From positions 1 through 5,187 of the forward strand of contig JADGGF010000340.1 of NCBI GenBank assembly GCA_019690055.1: DNA of 5,187 nt, given 5' to 3'. The translations under genes were made by a program, and so were the position numbers. The notes beneath the pieces were generated by a model. It did no database searches. It had not been told where the DNA came from and saw only the letters and a program-made list of their open reading frames with translations. Positions 1 through 5,118 of the stretch are shown in pieces (positions within the stretch are counted from its first letter, which is position 1; the number at the start of each line of letters is the position of its first letter). The stretch is from Micromonosporaceae bacterium. Lineage in GTDB: Bacteria > Actinomycetota > Actinomycetes > Mycobacteriales > Micromonosporaceae.

Positions 1-25
1 CCCCGACGCCGGCCGACACGCCCGC

Positions 26-42
26 CCCCCTAGCGTAGGGGG
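26..42. promoter_or_regulatory. GC-rich palindrome with possible -10 box upstream of the phytoene synthase gene
   Basis: The sequence CCCCCTAGCGTAGGGGG is a perfect 7-bp inverted repeat around a GCG centre. Allowing one bulged C at 25, it extends by two more pairs (23-24 with 43-44). The hexamer TAGCGT at 31-36 fits the actinobacterial -10 pattern TANNNT and lies 35 bp before the GTG at 72. A convincing -35 at normal spacing is missing. An operator overlapping a -10 would suit a repressed or activated carotenoid gene. It could instead be a terminator of a gene left of the window, but no T-tract follows. The palindrome is visible in the sequence; its function is inferred. Confidence 0.4.
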
Positions 43-71
43 CGTGGTGACCGGATGGGTTTCGCGTATGT

Positions 72-1190
72 GTGGCGGGTGTGGTGCGTGGTGACCAGTC
101 CGCCCCCGGCGTGGCCCGGCGGTACGCCTCCACGGGAGGGGTAGACGAGGCCCTGGCCCGGTCGTACGAACGGTGCCGGCTCATTCACCGGGACCATGGC
201 CGCAGTTACTACCGGGCGACCGCCCTGCTGCCGGCGCAGCGGCGCCGGGCCGTGCATGCCCTCTACGCCTTCACGCGCCTGGCCGACGACATCGTCGACG
301 ATGGATCGCCACCGGCAGTGTCTTCTGCTTCCGCTCCGCAAGCGTCGCCGAAAGTCGCCGCCGAACGGCTCGCGGCGTGGCGGAGCGGGCTGGCGTCGAC
401 GCTGCGGGGGGAACCCACCACCGACCCCGTGCTGCCGGCCGTGGCCGACACGATCCGCACGTACGGTCTGTCGCTGGAGGAGATCGACCAGTTTCTGGCC
501 AGCATGGCCATGGACCTGACGGTGACCCGGTACGAGACCTACGCCGATCTGTTGGGCTACATGCACGGGTCGTCGGCGGTGATCGGGACGCTCACGTTGC
601 CGATCCTGGGGCTGTCCCCGGGCGCGGACATCGCGGCGGCGCGTGAGGCCGCGCGCCAGCTCGGGTACGGCTTCCAGCTCACGAACTTCATCCGGGACGT
701 GGCCGAGGATCTCCGGCGGGGCCGGGTGTACCTGCCGCTGGAGGATCTGGCCCGGTTCGGGGTGACGCCGCGGACGCTCGCCGACGACGCGGCCCGCGGC
801 CGGGCGTCGGCACCGGTGCGCGCGCTCATCCGGTACGAGTGCGGCCGGGCCCTGGCTCACTACGCGGCGGCCCGACCCGGCATCGCGCTGTTGGAACCCC
901 GCTCGCGAATCTGCATCCAGGCCGCGTACCTGCTCTACGGGTCGATCCTCGACGAGGTCGTCCGGGCCGGGTACGACGTGCTGCGGGGCCGGGTCGTGGT
1001 CCCGGGTCCGCGGCGCGTGCGGCTGGTGGCCGCCGCCCTGCACGCCCGTACGTTCGCCGCCGCGGCCGACCGGCTCGCGCGCCGCGTCGCCGGCCCCGCA
1101 CCGGTCGCTGTCGCCACACCGGTCGCCGGCCCTACGTCGGTCGCTGGCCCCGCGGTGGGCGCTGCACCGACGTCGGTCGAGACCGGGTGA
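72..1190 (+). CDS. crtB: Phytoene synthase family protein (CrtB-type, trans-isoprenyl diphosphate head-to-head synthase)
   Basis: The 372-residue product probably condenses two geranylgeranyl diphosphates to phytoene, the first committed step of C40 carotenoid synthesis, as a soluble or membrane-associated enzyme. Both Asp-rich Mg-diphosphate motifs are present: DDIVD at residues 72-76 and DVAED at 209-213, the latter within the family signature GFQLTNFIRD...RGRVYLP (200-222). Other family landmarks are HALYAFTRLADD (62-73), DLTVTRY (148-154) and YMHGSSAVIG (163-172), the last typical of actinobacterial CrtB rather than HpnC/HpnD or squalene synthase. The start is uncertain. GTG codons at 72, 81, 84 and 111 are in frame, none has a good ribosome site, and family similarity begins only near residue 25. 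The last 35 or so residues are a Pro/Val/Ala-rich tail outside the catalytic fold. No other carotenoid gene is visible; partners may lie to the left. A squalene-synthase-like role cannot be fully excluded. Confidence 0.87.
   Translation: MAGVVRGDQSAPGVARRYASTGGVDEALARSYERCRLIHRDHGRSYYRATALLPAQRRRAVHALYAFTRLADDIVDDGSPPAVSSASAPQASPKVAAERLAAWRSGLASTLRGEPTTDPVLPAVADTIRTYGLSLEEIDQFLASMAMDLTVTRYETYADLLGYMHGSSAVIGTLTLPILGLSPGADIAAAREAARQLGYGFQLTNFIRDVAEDLRRGRVYLPLEDLARFGVTPRTLADDAARGRASAPVRALIRYECGRALAHYAAARPGIALLEPRSRICIQAAYLLYGSILDEVVRAGYDVLRGRVVVPGPRRVRLVAAALHARTFAAAADRLARRVAGPAPVAVATPVAGPTSVAGPAVGAAPTSVETG
1086..1160 (+). repeat. Degenerate VAGP repeat encoding the C-terminal tail of the phytoene synthase
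   Basis: Near the 3' end of the gene the tetrapeptide VAGP occurs three times (residues 339-342, 351-354, 357-360), with related PVAV/AVGA stretches between. The underlying DNA shows GTCGCCGGCCC- and GTCGCTGGCCCC-like units. This looks like local slippage or duplication in coding DNA that produced a flexible low-complexity tail. Confidence 0.35.
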
Positions 1191-1206
1191 GTCTCACCGC
1201 CGACCG
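1174..1206. terminator. Possible bidirectional terminator at the convergent gene ends
   Basis: Both stop codons lie inside an inverted repeat. GGTGA at 1186-1190 pairs with TCACC at 1194-1198 around GTC. An outer arm CGGTCG (1174-1179) pairs with CGACCG (1201-1206), separated from the inner stem by an asymmetric internal loop. No U-tract follows on either strand, so this would be the stem-only type often proposed for actinobacteria. The symmetry arises partly because both genes end in GTGA, so it may be incidental. Confidence 0.3.
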
Positions 1207-3371
1207 CGGCGGCCACCCCCGTTGCCGCCGCCCGGCGGTCGCCAGTGGCTGGGGCTGTACTCGGCCCACCGCCCCTTGCCCTGCTCCTTGGCCTCGTAGA
1301 GGGCGGTGTCGGCCTGCCGTACCAGTACCTCAACCGGTTCCTCGCCTTCGCTGTAGGCGAGCCCGATGCTCGCCCGGCACTCGATCGGGATCGAGCCGAC
1401 CACCGTGGGCTGGGACAGGACCTCCGCCATACGCTGGGCGATGGCGCGGGCGTCGTCCACATTGGGCAGACCGCGCAGCAGCACCGCGAACTCGTCGCCA
1501 CCGACGCGGGCGGCGACGTCACCGGCCCGGACGCACTCCCGGATCCGCCGGGCCATCTCGGCCAGCACCTGGTCGCCCGTGGGGTGTCCGTAACGGTCGT
1601 TGATGTCTTTGAATTCATCAAGGTCGACAAAAATGACGGCGACTCCGTTGCCCACGCCCCGGCGGCGATCCTGCTCCTCCTCCAGCGTCTCGCCCCACGA
1701 CCGCGCGTTGACCATGCCGGTCAGCTCGTCGTGGCTGGCCCGGTACGCCAGGTCCCGCTGGAGTTCCCGTTCGGCGGTGACGTCACGGAGTGTGGTGACG
1801 ATGCCGCGAACGCTGGGGTCGCGGGTGAGATCGCGCCGGTGGACCACGACCGCCACGTCCCCGTGGGGGCCGCGGATGACCCCCTCGGCGCTATCCACCA
1901 CGTCTGGCCACTGTGGATCGGCGTTCGGGTCCTCGGGGCGCCGCACGACGTCGTTGAAGCGCTCACCGATGATCGACCGGCCGAACATGGGCTCGGCCGA
2001 CGGCGTCGCGTACTCGATCCGGCCGTCCCGGCTGATGAGGATGGCGTCGGTGCTCGACAGCACGAGCGCCCGGAAGTACCGCTCCCGTTCCTCGGCGCCG
2101 GCGATCTCGGCCAGGCTGATGCGCTGCAGCGCCAACGCCGCCTGATCGGCCAGCGATCCCAGCAGGTCGGCGAGCTCGATGAGAACCCGCATCGGTGCCA
2201 CGAAGACGAGCGCGGCGTCCGATCCGCTGAGCGGGACCACGTACTGGCCACGGCGGCCCGGGCCCACCGGCACGACCGTGCGCGGAGGTGCGTCGACCTC
2301 GCTCTGGTTGACCAGCTCGAGGTCCACCAGGCCGACGGTCGGGACGAGCGAGTGCAGCGCGTTGCGGGTGCCGGCGATCACGTCGCCGGGCTTCACGGCC
2401 GAGACCATGGCCTGCGACGCGACCCGGACGGCCCGCTCACGAGCGGCGCGGGCCCGGTATGCCCGACCGCTGATGGACAGCCGGATGAGGACGAGGACAC
2501 TCACCAGGGCGCCGGTCGTGCCGATGGCGAAACCGGTCTTGACCGGACCGCGGGCCGCCTCCACCATCAGCAGGCCGGGGGCGACCAGCAGCGCGATCGC
2601 GATCAGGGCGAGCCGTACCCGAGTGAGGCTGTGCCGGCGAACCTCCGGCGAGGCCATCTCCCGCATCGACGGGGTCAGCGCCGCCAGCCCACACCCTCCG
2701 AGCAGCACGAGGAAGCCGAGATCGGCGCGCCGCCCGAAGGCGTAGTCGCTCCCGACGAGTTGGTAGCCGTAGAACGCCTCCGAGATCAGGAACGCGAGCA
2801 GCGCCAAGGTGAGGATGACGACGGCGGCGTTGCGCCGCCACCCGAGGATGAGCCGGACGGAGGCGGCGAGCACGGCGATGTACCCGAGCATGGCGAGGGT
2901 GGCGGTGATCAGTCCCGCCGTGGACAGCGCCTGGTCTTCGACGATCGGCCGGACCACCGCGAGCCACACGACCAGCGAGGCGGCCAGCGTCAGGCTGATG
3001 GCATCGATGAGGCTCGTCTCTTCGCGTTCCGGGGGTGCGGGCAGGCCCAACCAGAACAGGGCGGCGCTCAGCAGCAGATAACCGGCGATCGTGATGACGT
3101 CATGGGGTGCCGGGTACGGCGCGGAGAGCGGTGCGTCGGCCTCGAACAGCAGGTACAGGATGTCTCCGGCCGCGAGCACGACGAGCGCAACCTGCAGGCA
3201 ACGCCAGGCCGCGGCCCGTTCGGGGCGCAGCCGCCGAAGCCCGAGCTCGATGGCGCCGATGCTCACCACCACGATCACGCTGGTGATGACGGGCCGGGTG
3301 ACGGGCACGGCGACGCGGATCGCACCGAGGAGGAGGATCAACCCCCCGTACCAACCCCGAACCCGCGCCAC
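1194..3371 (-). CDS. Membrane-anchored diguanylate cyclase: multi-TM, GAF-like region, PAS and GGDEF domains
   Basis: The 725-residue protein should make cyclic di-GMP from two GTP at the inner face of the membrane. Residues 10-300 hold about ten hydrophobic segments (roughly 10-22, 28-46, 57-76, 91-111, 122-143, 152-177, 181-203, 216-232, 252-270, 279-298). Residues 310-425 resemble a degenerate GAF sensor, ending in the typical LADQAALALQR helix, and 428-530 is a PAS domain (STDAILISRDGRIEYATPSA). The GGDEF domain (about 540-705) has GGDEF at 624-628, metal/substrate residues D583, N591 and D600, and the product-inhibition site RxxD at 615-618, exactly five residues before GGDEF. It is therefore predicted active and feedback-inhibited. 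There is no EAL or HD-GYP domain. The tail (711-725) is Gly/Arg-rich. The GTG start at 3371 lacks a Shine-Dalgarno sequence but lies where a leaderless transcript could begin. The membrane sensor has no identified ligand, and no partner gene is adjacent. Confidence 0.92.
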   Translation of the reverse strand: MARVRGWYGGLILLLGAIRVAVPVTRPVITSVIVVVSIGAIELGLRRLRPERAAAWRCLQVALVVLAAGDILYLLFEADAPLSAPYPAPHDVITIAGYLLLSAALFWLGLPAPPEREETSLIDAISLTLAASLVVWLAVVRPIVEDQALSTAGLITATLAMLGYIAVLAASVRLILGWRRNAAVVILTLALLAFLISEAFYGYQLVGSDYAFGRRADLGFLVLLGGCGLAALTPSMREMASPEVRRHSLTRVRLALIAIALLVAPGLLMVEAARGPVKTGFAIGTTGALVSVLVLIRLSISGRAYRARAARERAVRVASQAMVSAVKPGDVIAGTRNALHSLVPTVGLVDLELVNQSEVDAPPRTVVPVGPGRRGQYVVPLSGSDAALVFVAPMRVLIELADLLGSLADQAALALQRISLAEIAGAEERERYFRALVLSSTDAILISRDGRIEYATPSAEPMFGRSIIGERFNDVVRRPEDPNADPQWPDVVDSAEGVIRGPHGDVAVVVHRRDLTRDPSVRGIVTTLRDVTAERELQRDLAYRASHDELTGMVNARSWGETLEEEQDRRRGVGNGVAVIFVDLDEFKDINDRYGHPTGDQVLAEMARRIRECVRAGDVAARVGGDEFAVLLRGLPNVDDARAIAQRMAEVLSQPTVVGSIPIECRASIGLAYSEGEEPVEVLVRQADTALYEAKEQGKGRWAEYSPSHWRPPGGGNGGGRRGRR

Positions 3372-3378
3372 TTTCGAC

Positions 3379-3384
3379 AGACTA
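3379..3384 (-). promoter_or_regulatory. Possible -10 box for a leaderless diguanylate cyclase transcript
   Basis: Read on the minus strand, TAGTCT fits the TANNNT -10 pattern, with seven bases between it and the GTG start. That places transcription initiation at or next to the start codon. It would explain why no ribosome binding site is visible. No -35-like hexamer is found 16-18 bp further upstream, so support is limited. Confidence 0.3.
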
Positions 3385-3502
3385 GGAGCGTCGGCGGCGG
3401 TGCCGGCCCGAATACGGCATCTAGCCCTCGATTGACACCGGCATCTTGGTTGCGGGCATGGGGAGTGCGTGGGCGATCGTCAGCCCGACCACCCGCGCAC
3501 CT

Positions 3503-3530
3503 CGGCGTCGACTGAGTTACGTCGATGCCG
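3503..3530 (-). terminator. Hairpin terminator candidate just downstream of the azoreductase-type gene
   Basis: CGGCGTCGAC (3503-3512) and GTCGATGCCG (3521-3530) form a 10-bp stem with one G-T pair and an 8-base loop. The hairpin begins five bases beyond the TAG stop (3536-3538) of the reductase gene on the minus strand. No U-tract follows. Its position suggests that it ends the reductase message and separates it from the diguanylate cyclase gene, whose own promoter must then lie within 3372-3502. Confidence 0.5.
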
Positions 3531-3535
3531 TCACC

Positions 3536-4210
3536 CTATTCCTTCTGGCCGGACAGGACGGTTTCCTTCTGGTCGGCCCGCGCGCGGAGGGCTCGGCCGG
3601 CCTCGCGGGCTGCTTGGAGAGCCTGGGCGTGCAGCTGGGCCGCCTGTTCGGTGAACGGGTCCAGGGCTGGGTCGACGCCGACGAGCGTGAACTCGCGCTC
3701 GACGACGGTGAGGTCGGCGCCCCAGCAGTCGGCGAGGACGCGACGCAGGTACGGCGTGGCGTGGTCCCAGCCGTCCTTCGGCGTGCCGCGACCGTACGCT
3801 CCGCCGCGGACCGTCACCAGCACCGTGGGCTTGCCCTTGAGCAGGGGACCGGCCTTCGTCCGCGGGTCGGTGAAGACGAGATCGGCGTAAGTCTTGAAGT
3901 GCTGCGATACGCCGTAGTTGTACAGCGGCACGGCGAACAGGGTCGCGTCGGCGGCGAGCAGCTCGTCTACCAGCGTCGCGGCGAGGGCGATGGCCTCCCG
4001 TTGCTCGGGGGTGCGCTCCTCCGGCGCGGTCCGCCGGCCCGTCGCCGCCGCCGCCCAGGCGGTTGCGGGTAGGACGTCGATGCCGATGTGGCGGCGCACG
4101 ACCGTGTCGCCCGGGCGGGCGGCGAGCCACTCCTCTTCGACGAAGTCGGCGATCTCACGACTCGCGGACCCCTCGGTCCGGATGCTGGCGTCCAGTCGGA
4201 ACAGAGTCAT
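3536..4210 (-). CDS. FMN-dependent NADH-azoreductase / NAD(P)H quinone reductase (flavodoxin-like fold)
   Basis: The 224-residue cytoplasmic flavoprotein belongs to the AzoR/AcpD (Flavodoxin_2) family. The family reduces quinones, and azo compounds in vitro, with NAD(P)H, usually as a homodimer and as protection against electrophile stress. Visible family features are the N-terminal strand followed by a Ser-rich FMN-phosphate loop (S9, S15, S17 in LDASIRTEGSAS), the flavin-contacting PLYNYGVSQHFKTYADLV stretch (95-112), and VRGGAYG (134-140), followed by the PYLRRVL helix (153-159). Length is normal for the family. The ATG at 4210 is well supported by GGGGGAGA at 4217-4224, seven bases upstream. 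The C-terminal end (about 209-224) is polar and charged. The gene is divergent from a MarR-family regulator across a palindromic region, so repression by that protein and induction by its own substrates is likely. The exact substrate cannot be read from sequence. Confidence 0.88.
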   Translation of the reverse strand: MTLFRLDASIRTEGSASREIADFVEEEWLAARPGDTVVRRHIGIDVLPATAWAAAATGRRTAPEERTPEQREAIALAATLVDELLAADATLFAVPLYNYGVSQHFKTYADLVFTDPRTKAGPLLKGKPTVLVTVRGGAYGRGTPKDGWDHATPYLRRVLADCWGADLTVVEREFTLVGVDPALDPFTEQAAQLHAQALQAAREAGRALRARADQKETVLSGQKE

Positions 4211-4216
4211 CGGATG

Positions 4217-4224
4217 TCTCCCCC
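4217..4224 (-). promoter_or_regulatory. Ribosome binding site of the azoreductase-type gene
   Basis: On the minus strand, GGGGGAGA precedes the ATG at 4210 with a seven-base gap after GGAG. This is the clearest Shine-Dalgarno sequence in the window and fixes the start of the reductase. Confidence 0.75.
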
Positions 4225-4228
4225 GATC

Positions 4229-4283
4229 TGAGGTTCAAGCATGAAGTTGACCGTACGTCATTTGACTTCAACCTTGAACCTCA
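4229..4283. promoter_or_regulatory. Composite operator region for the MarR-family regulator
   Basis: A 55-bp interrupted palindrome is centred on base 4256. TGAGGTTCAAG (4229-4239) is the perfect complement of CTTGAACCTCA (4273-4283), and on the same axis TGAAGT (4242-4247) matches ACTTCA (4265-4270). Each half is also a small inverted repeat: TTCA-N4-TGAA at 4234-4245 and TTCAA-CC-TTGAA at 4267-4278. The two centres are 33 bp apart, about three helical turns, so two MarR dimers could sit on nearly the same face of the DNA. Short dyads of this size are typical MarR sites. Two direct TTGAC copies (4247-4251, 4262-4266) also lie here; TTGACT at 4262-4267 is a possible -35 for the regulator gene, although no good -10 follows. 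Confidence 0.7.
4250..4255 (-). promoter_or_regulatory. Possible -10 box of the azoreductase-type gene
   Basis: On the minus strand TACGGT fits TANNNT. A weak -35 (TTCAAG, 4273-4278) lies 17 bp upstream inside the right operator. Transcription would begin near 4243, inside the left operator, giving a leader of about 30 bases that includes the ribosome site. Operators over both the -35 and the start point would fit repression. The -35 match is poor. Confidence 0.35.
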
Positions 4284-4331
4284 TGCGAGATGTCTCACAC
4301 CCGGTGGTTACCAGGCCGTAGGGTGGAGAGC

Positions 4332-4856
4332 GTGGCGGACGAACCTCGGTGGCTGAACGAGTGTGAGCGCGAGGCCTGGCTGGCCTTGGCGAAGCTCATG
4401 TTCAACCTGCCGAGCGCGCTCGACGCCCAACTCCTGTGTGACTGCCAATTGACGCTGTTCGACTACTTTGTGCTCAGTAAGTTGTCGATGACGCCGGGGC
4501 GGACGCTGCGGCTCAGCGAGCTGGCGCGACGGATCGGCAGCTCACTGAGCCGGTTGTCCAACGTGGTCAAACGACTGGAGCAGCGGGGTCTGCTCTACCG
4601 GGCGCCCGACCCGGAGAACTCCCGCTACACGCGGGCCACGCTGACCGACGCCGGGTGGGACCTGGTGGTCGCCGCCGCGCCGGGCCACGTGGCGGCCGTG
4701 CGGCGCTACGTCATCGACGGGCTCACCGGGGAGCAGATCGACGTGCTCCGTGACATTGCCTGCCACGTCATGCGGCGACTCAACGAGGCCGCGGAGGAGA
4801 GCCGGTCCGGTGTCTCGCCCTCGCGCGGGCGCGATCACGCTGGGTCCGCCGACTGA
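4332..4856 (+). CDS. MarR-family winged helix-turn-helix transcriptional regulator
   Basis: The predicted 174-residue protein is a dimeric DNA-binding repressor of the MarR family. The wHTH lies in about residues 40-113: TLFDYFVLSKL helix (41-51), LRLSELARRIGSSLSRLSNVVKRL (59-82, containing the recognition helix), then the wing LLYRAPDPENSRYTRATLT (87-105). Flanking helices (11-35 and about 114-155) would form the dimer interface. I chose GTG at 4332 because it is preceded by GGGTGGAG and because the usual family N-terminus (DEPRWL...) begins right there. An in-frame ATG at 4290 would add 14 atypical residues and overlap the promoter region. TAGGGT at 4319-4324 could alternatively be a -10 for a leaderless message. 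Cysteines occur at 11, 36, 38 and 144; the C36-D-C38 pair is unusual and may sense thiol-reactive signals. The C-terminal 20 or so residues look disordered. The likely targets are its own gene and the divergent reductase. Confidence 0.9.
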   Translation: MADEPRWLNECEREAWLALAKLMFNLPSALDAQLLCDCQLTLFDYFVLSKLSMTPGRTLRLSELARRIGSSLSRLSNVVKRLEQRGLLYRAPDPENSRYTRATLTDAGWDLVVAAAPGHVAAVRRYVIDGLTGEQIDVLRDIACHVMRRLNEAAEESRSGVSPSRGRDHAGSAD

Positions 4857-4857
4857 C

Positions 4858-4917
4858 CCGGGCGACATCCCGGCCATCGCCTCCCGTACCCGGACTCGTG
4901 GCCCGGCCCGGGTGAGG
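4858..4917 (+). terminator. Hairpins following the MarR-family gene
   Basis: Immediately after the TGA stop, CCGGG (4858-4862) pairs with CCCGG (4869-4873) around six bases. A second hairpin pairs ACCCGG (4888-4893) with CCGGGT (4908-4913), and CCTC (4880-4883) can extend it by pairing with GAGG (4914-4917) across a four-base bulge. No U-tract follows either. They are plausible stem-type terminators or RNA 3'-end stabilisers, but in DNA this rich in G and C some pairing arises by chance. Confidence 0.35.
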
Positions 4918-4946
4918 GTGCCTGCTCCTCGTCGGGCTGGCTCGGT

Positions 4947-4966
4947 TGGTCTGTGGTGGTCTGTGT
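4947..4966 (+). repeat. Tandem 10-bp direct repeat
   Basis: TGGTCTGTGG (4947-4956) is followed directly by TGGTCTGTGT (4957-4966), matching at nine of ten positions. A repeat of about one helical turn could be a tandem activator site. A TANNNT match (TAGTTT, 4966-4971) abuts it, without a recognisable -35. No function is established. Confidence 0.45.
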
Positions 4967-4985
4967 AGTTTTCACCCCGCCGGTG

Positions 4986-5030
4986 GGGCGCGCGTCCGCC
5001 AGGATTTTTTCCGCGCGCCCAAGATTTTTT
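4986..5030 (+). terminator. Intrinsic terminator: 9-bp GC stem followed by T6
   Basis: GGGCGCGCG (4986-4994) and CGCGCGCCC (5012-5020) are perfect complements enclosing a 17-base loop. The right arm is followed by AAGATTTTTT, with the T6 at 5025-5030. Inside the loop lies an earlier T6 (5005-5010), itself preceded by a small alternative hairpin, GGCG (4987-4990) with CGCC (4997-5000). The structure can end transcripts coming from the MarR gene, and could also attenuate a transcript started upstream and entering the next gene. A U-tract terminator is notable in such G+C-rich DNA. Confidence 0.6.
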
Positions 5031-5040
5031 CGGCGGGCAT
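5001..5040 (+). repeat. 20-bp imperfect direct repeat carrying phased T6 tracts
   Basis: Bases 5001-5020 and 5021-5040 match at 15 of 20 positions, each with the core GATTTTTTC followed by a GCG-rich end. The two T6 runs are exactly 20 bp apart, close to two helical turns, which would add up to a local DNA bend. The repeat coincides with the terminator-like structure, so bending, termination or simple duplication are all possible explanations. Confidence 0.6.
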
Positions 5041-5078
5041 GTCGAGATCGCGGGGTCGGCTCCGAGGTATCGGGCAGA

Positions 5079-5099
5079 ACGCGCCCACGGGGGGCGCGT
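5079..5099 (+). promoter_or_regulatory. Hairpin or operator in the leader of the last gene
   Basis: ACGCGCCC (5079-5086) and GGGCGCGT (5092-5099) form a perfect 8-bp stem with a five-base loop. It ends seven bases before the AGGGAG ribosome site and 19 bases before the ATG. It could fold in the RNA leader or serve as a repressor site. No recognisable promoter was found in the adjoining sequence. Confidence 0.4.
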
Positions 5100-5118
5100 C
5101 GAGAGCAGGGAGACCGTG

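Noticed and set aside
30..1043. Minus-strand open frame opposite the phytoene synthase gene
   Set aside because: The translation is Arg/Pro/Gly/His-rich without motifs, and the plus strand carries both diagnostic Asp-rich motifs in the correct order.
1600..1640. A+T-richer patch inside the diguanylate cyclase gene as a sign of insertion or transfer
   Set aside because: It encodes the conserved FVDLDEFKDIND segment of the GGDEF domain; the composition follows from the required Asp, Phe, Lys, Ile and Asn residues.
3432..3460. Perfect plus-strand TTGACA as a promoter
   Set aside because: No TANNNT follows at 16-18 bp and there is no plus-strand gene downstream to be served.
1245..3515. Long plus-strand open frame (756 codons) opposite the diguanylate cyclase gene
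   Set aside because: It is antisense to a gene with full GGDEF, PAS and membrane features. Its translation is low-complexity, rich in R, G, D, H and Q, with no recognisable domain, as expected for a shadow frame in G+C-rich DNA.
4290..4331. ATG at 4290 as the start of the MarR-family protein
   Set aside because: It has no ribosome site and adds residues unlike the family. The GTG at 4332 has a purine-rich site and matches the usual N-terminus.
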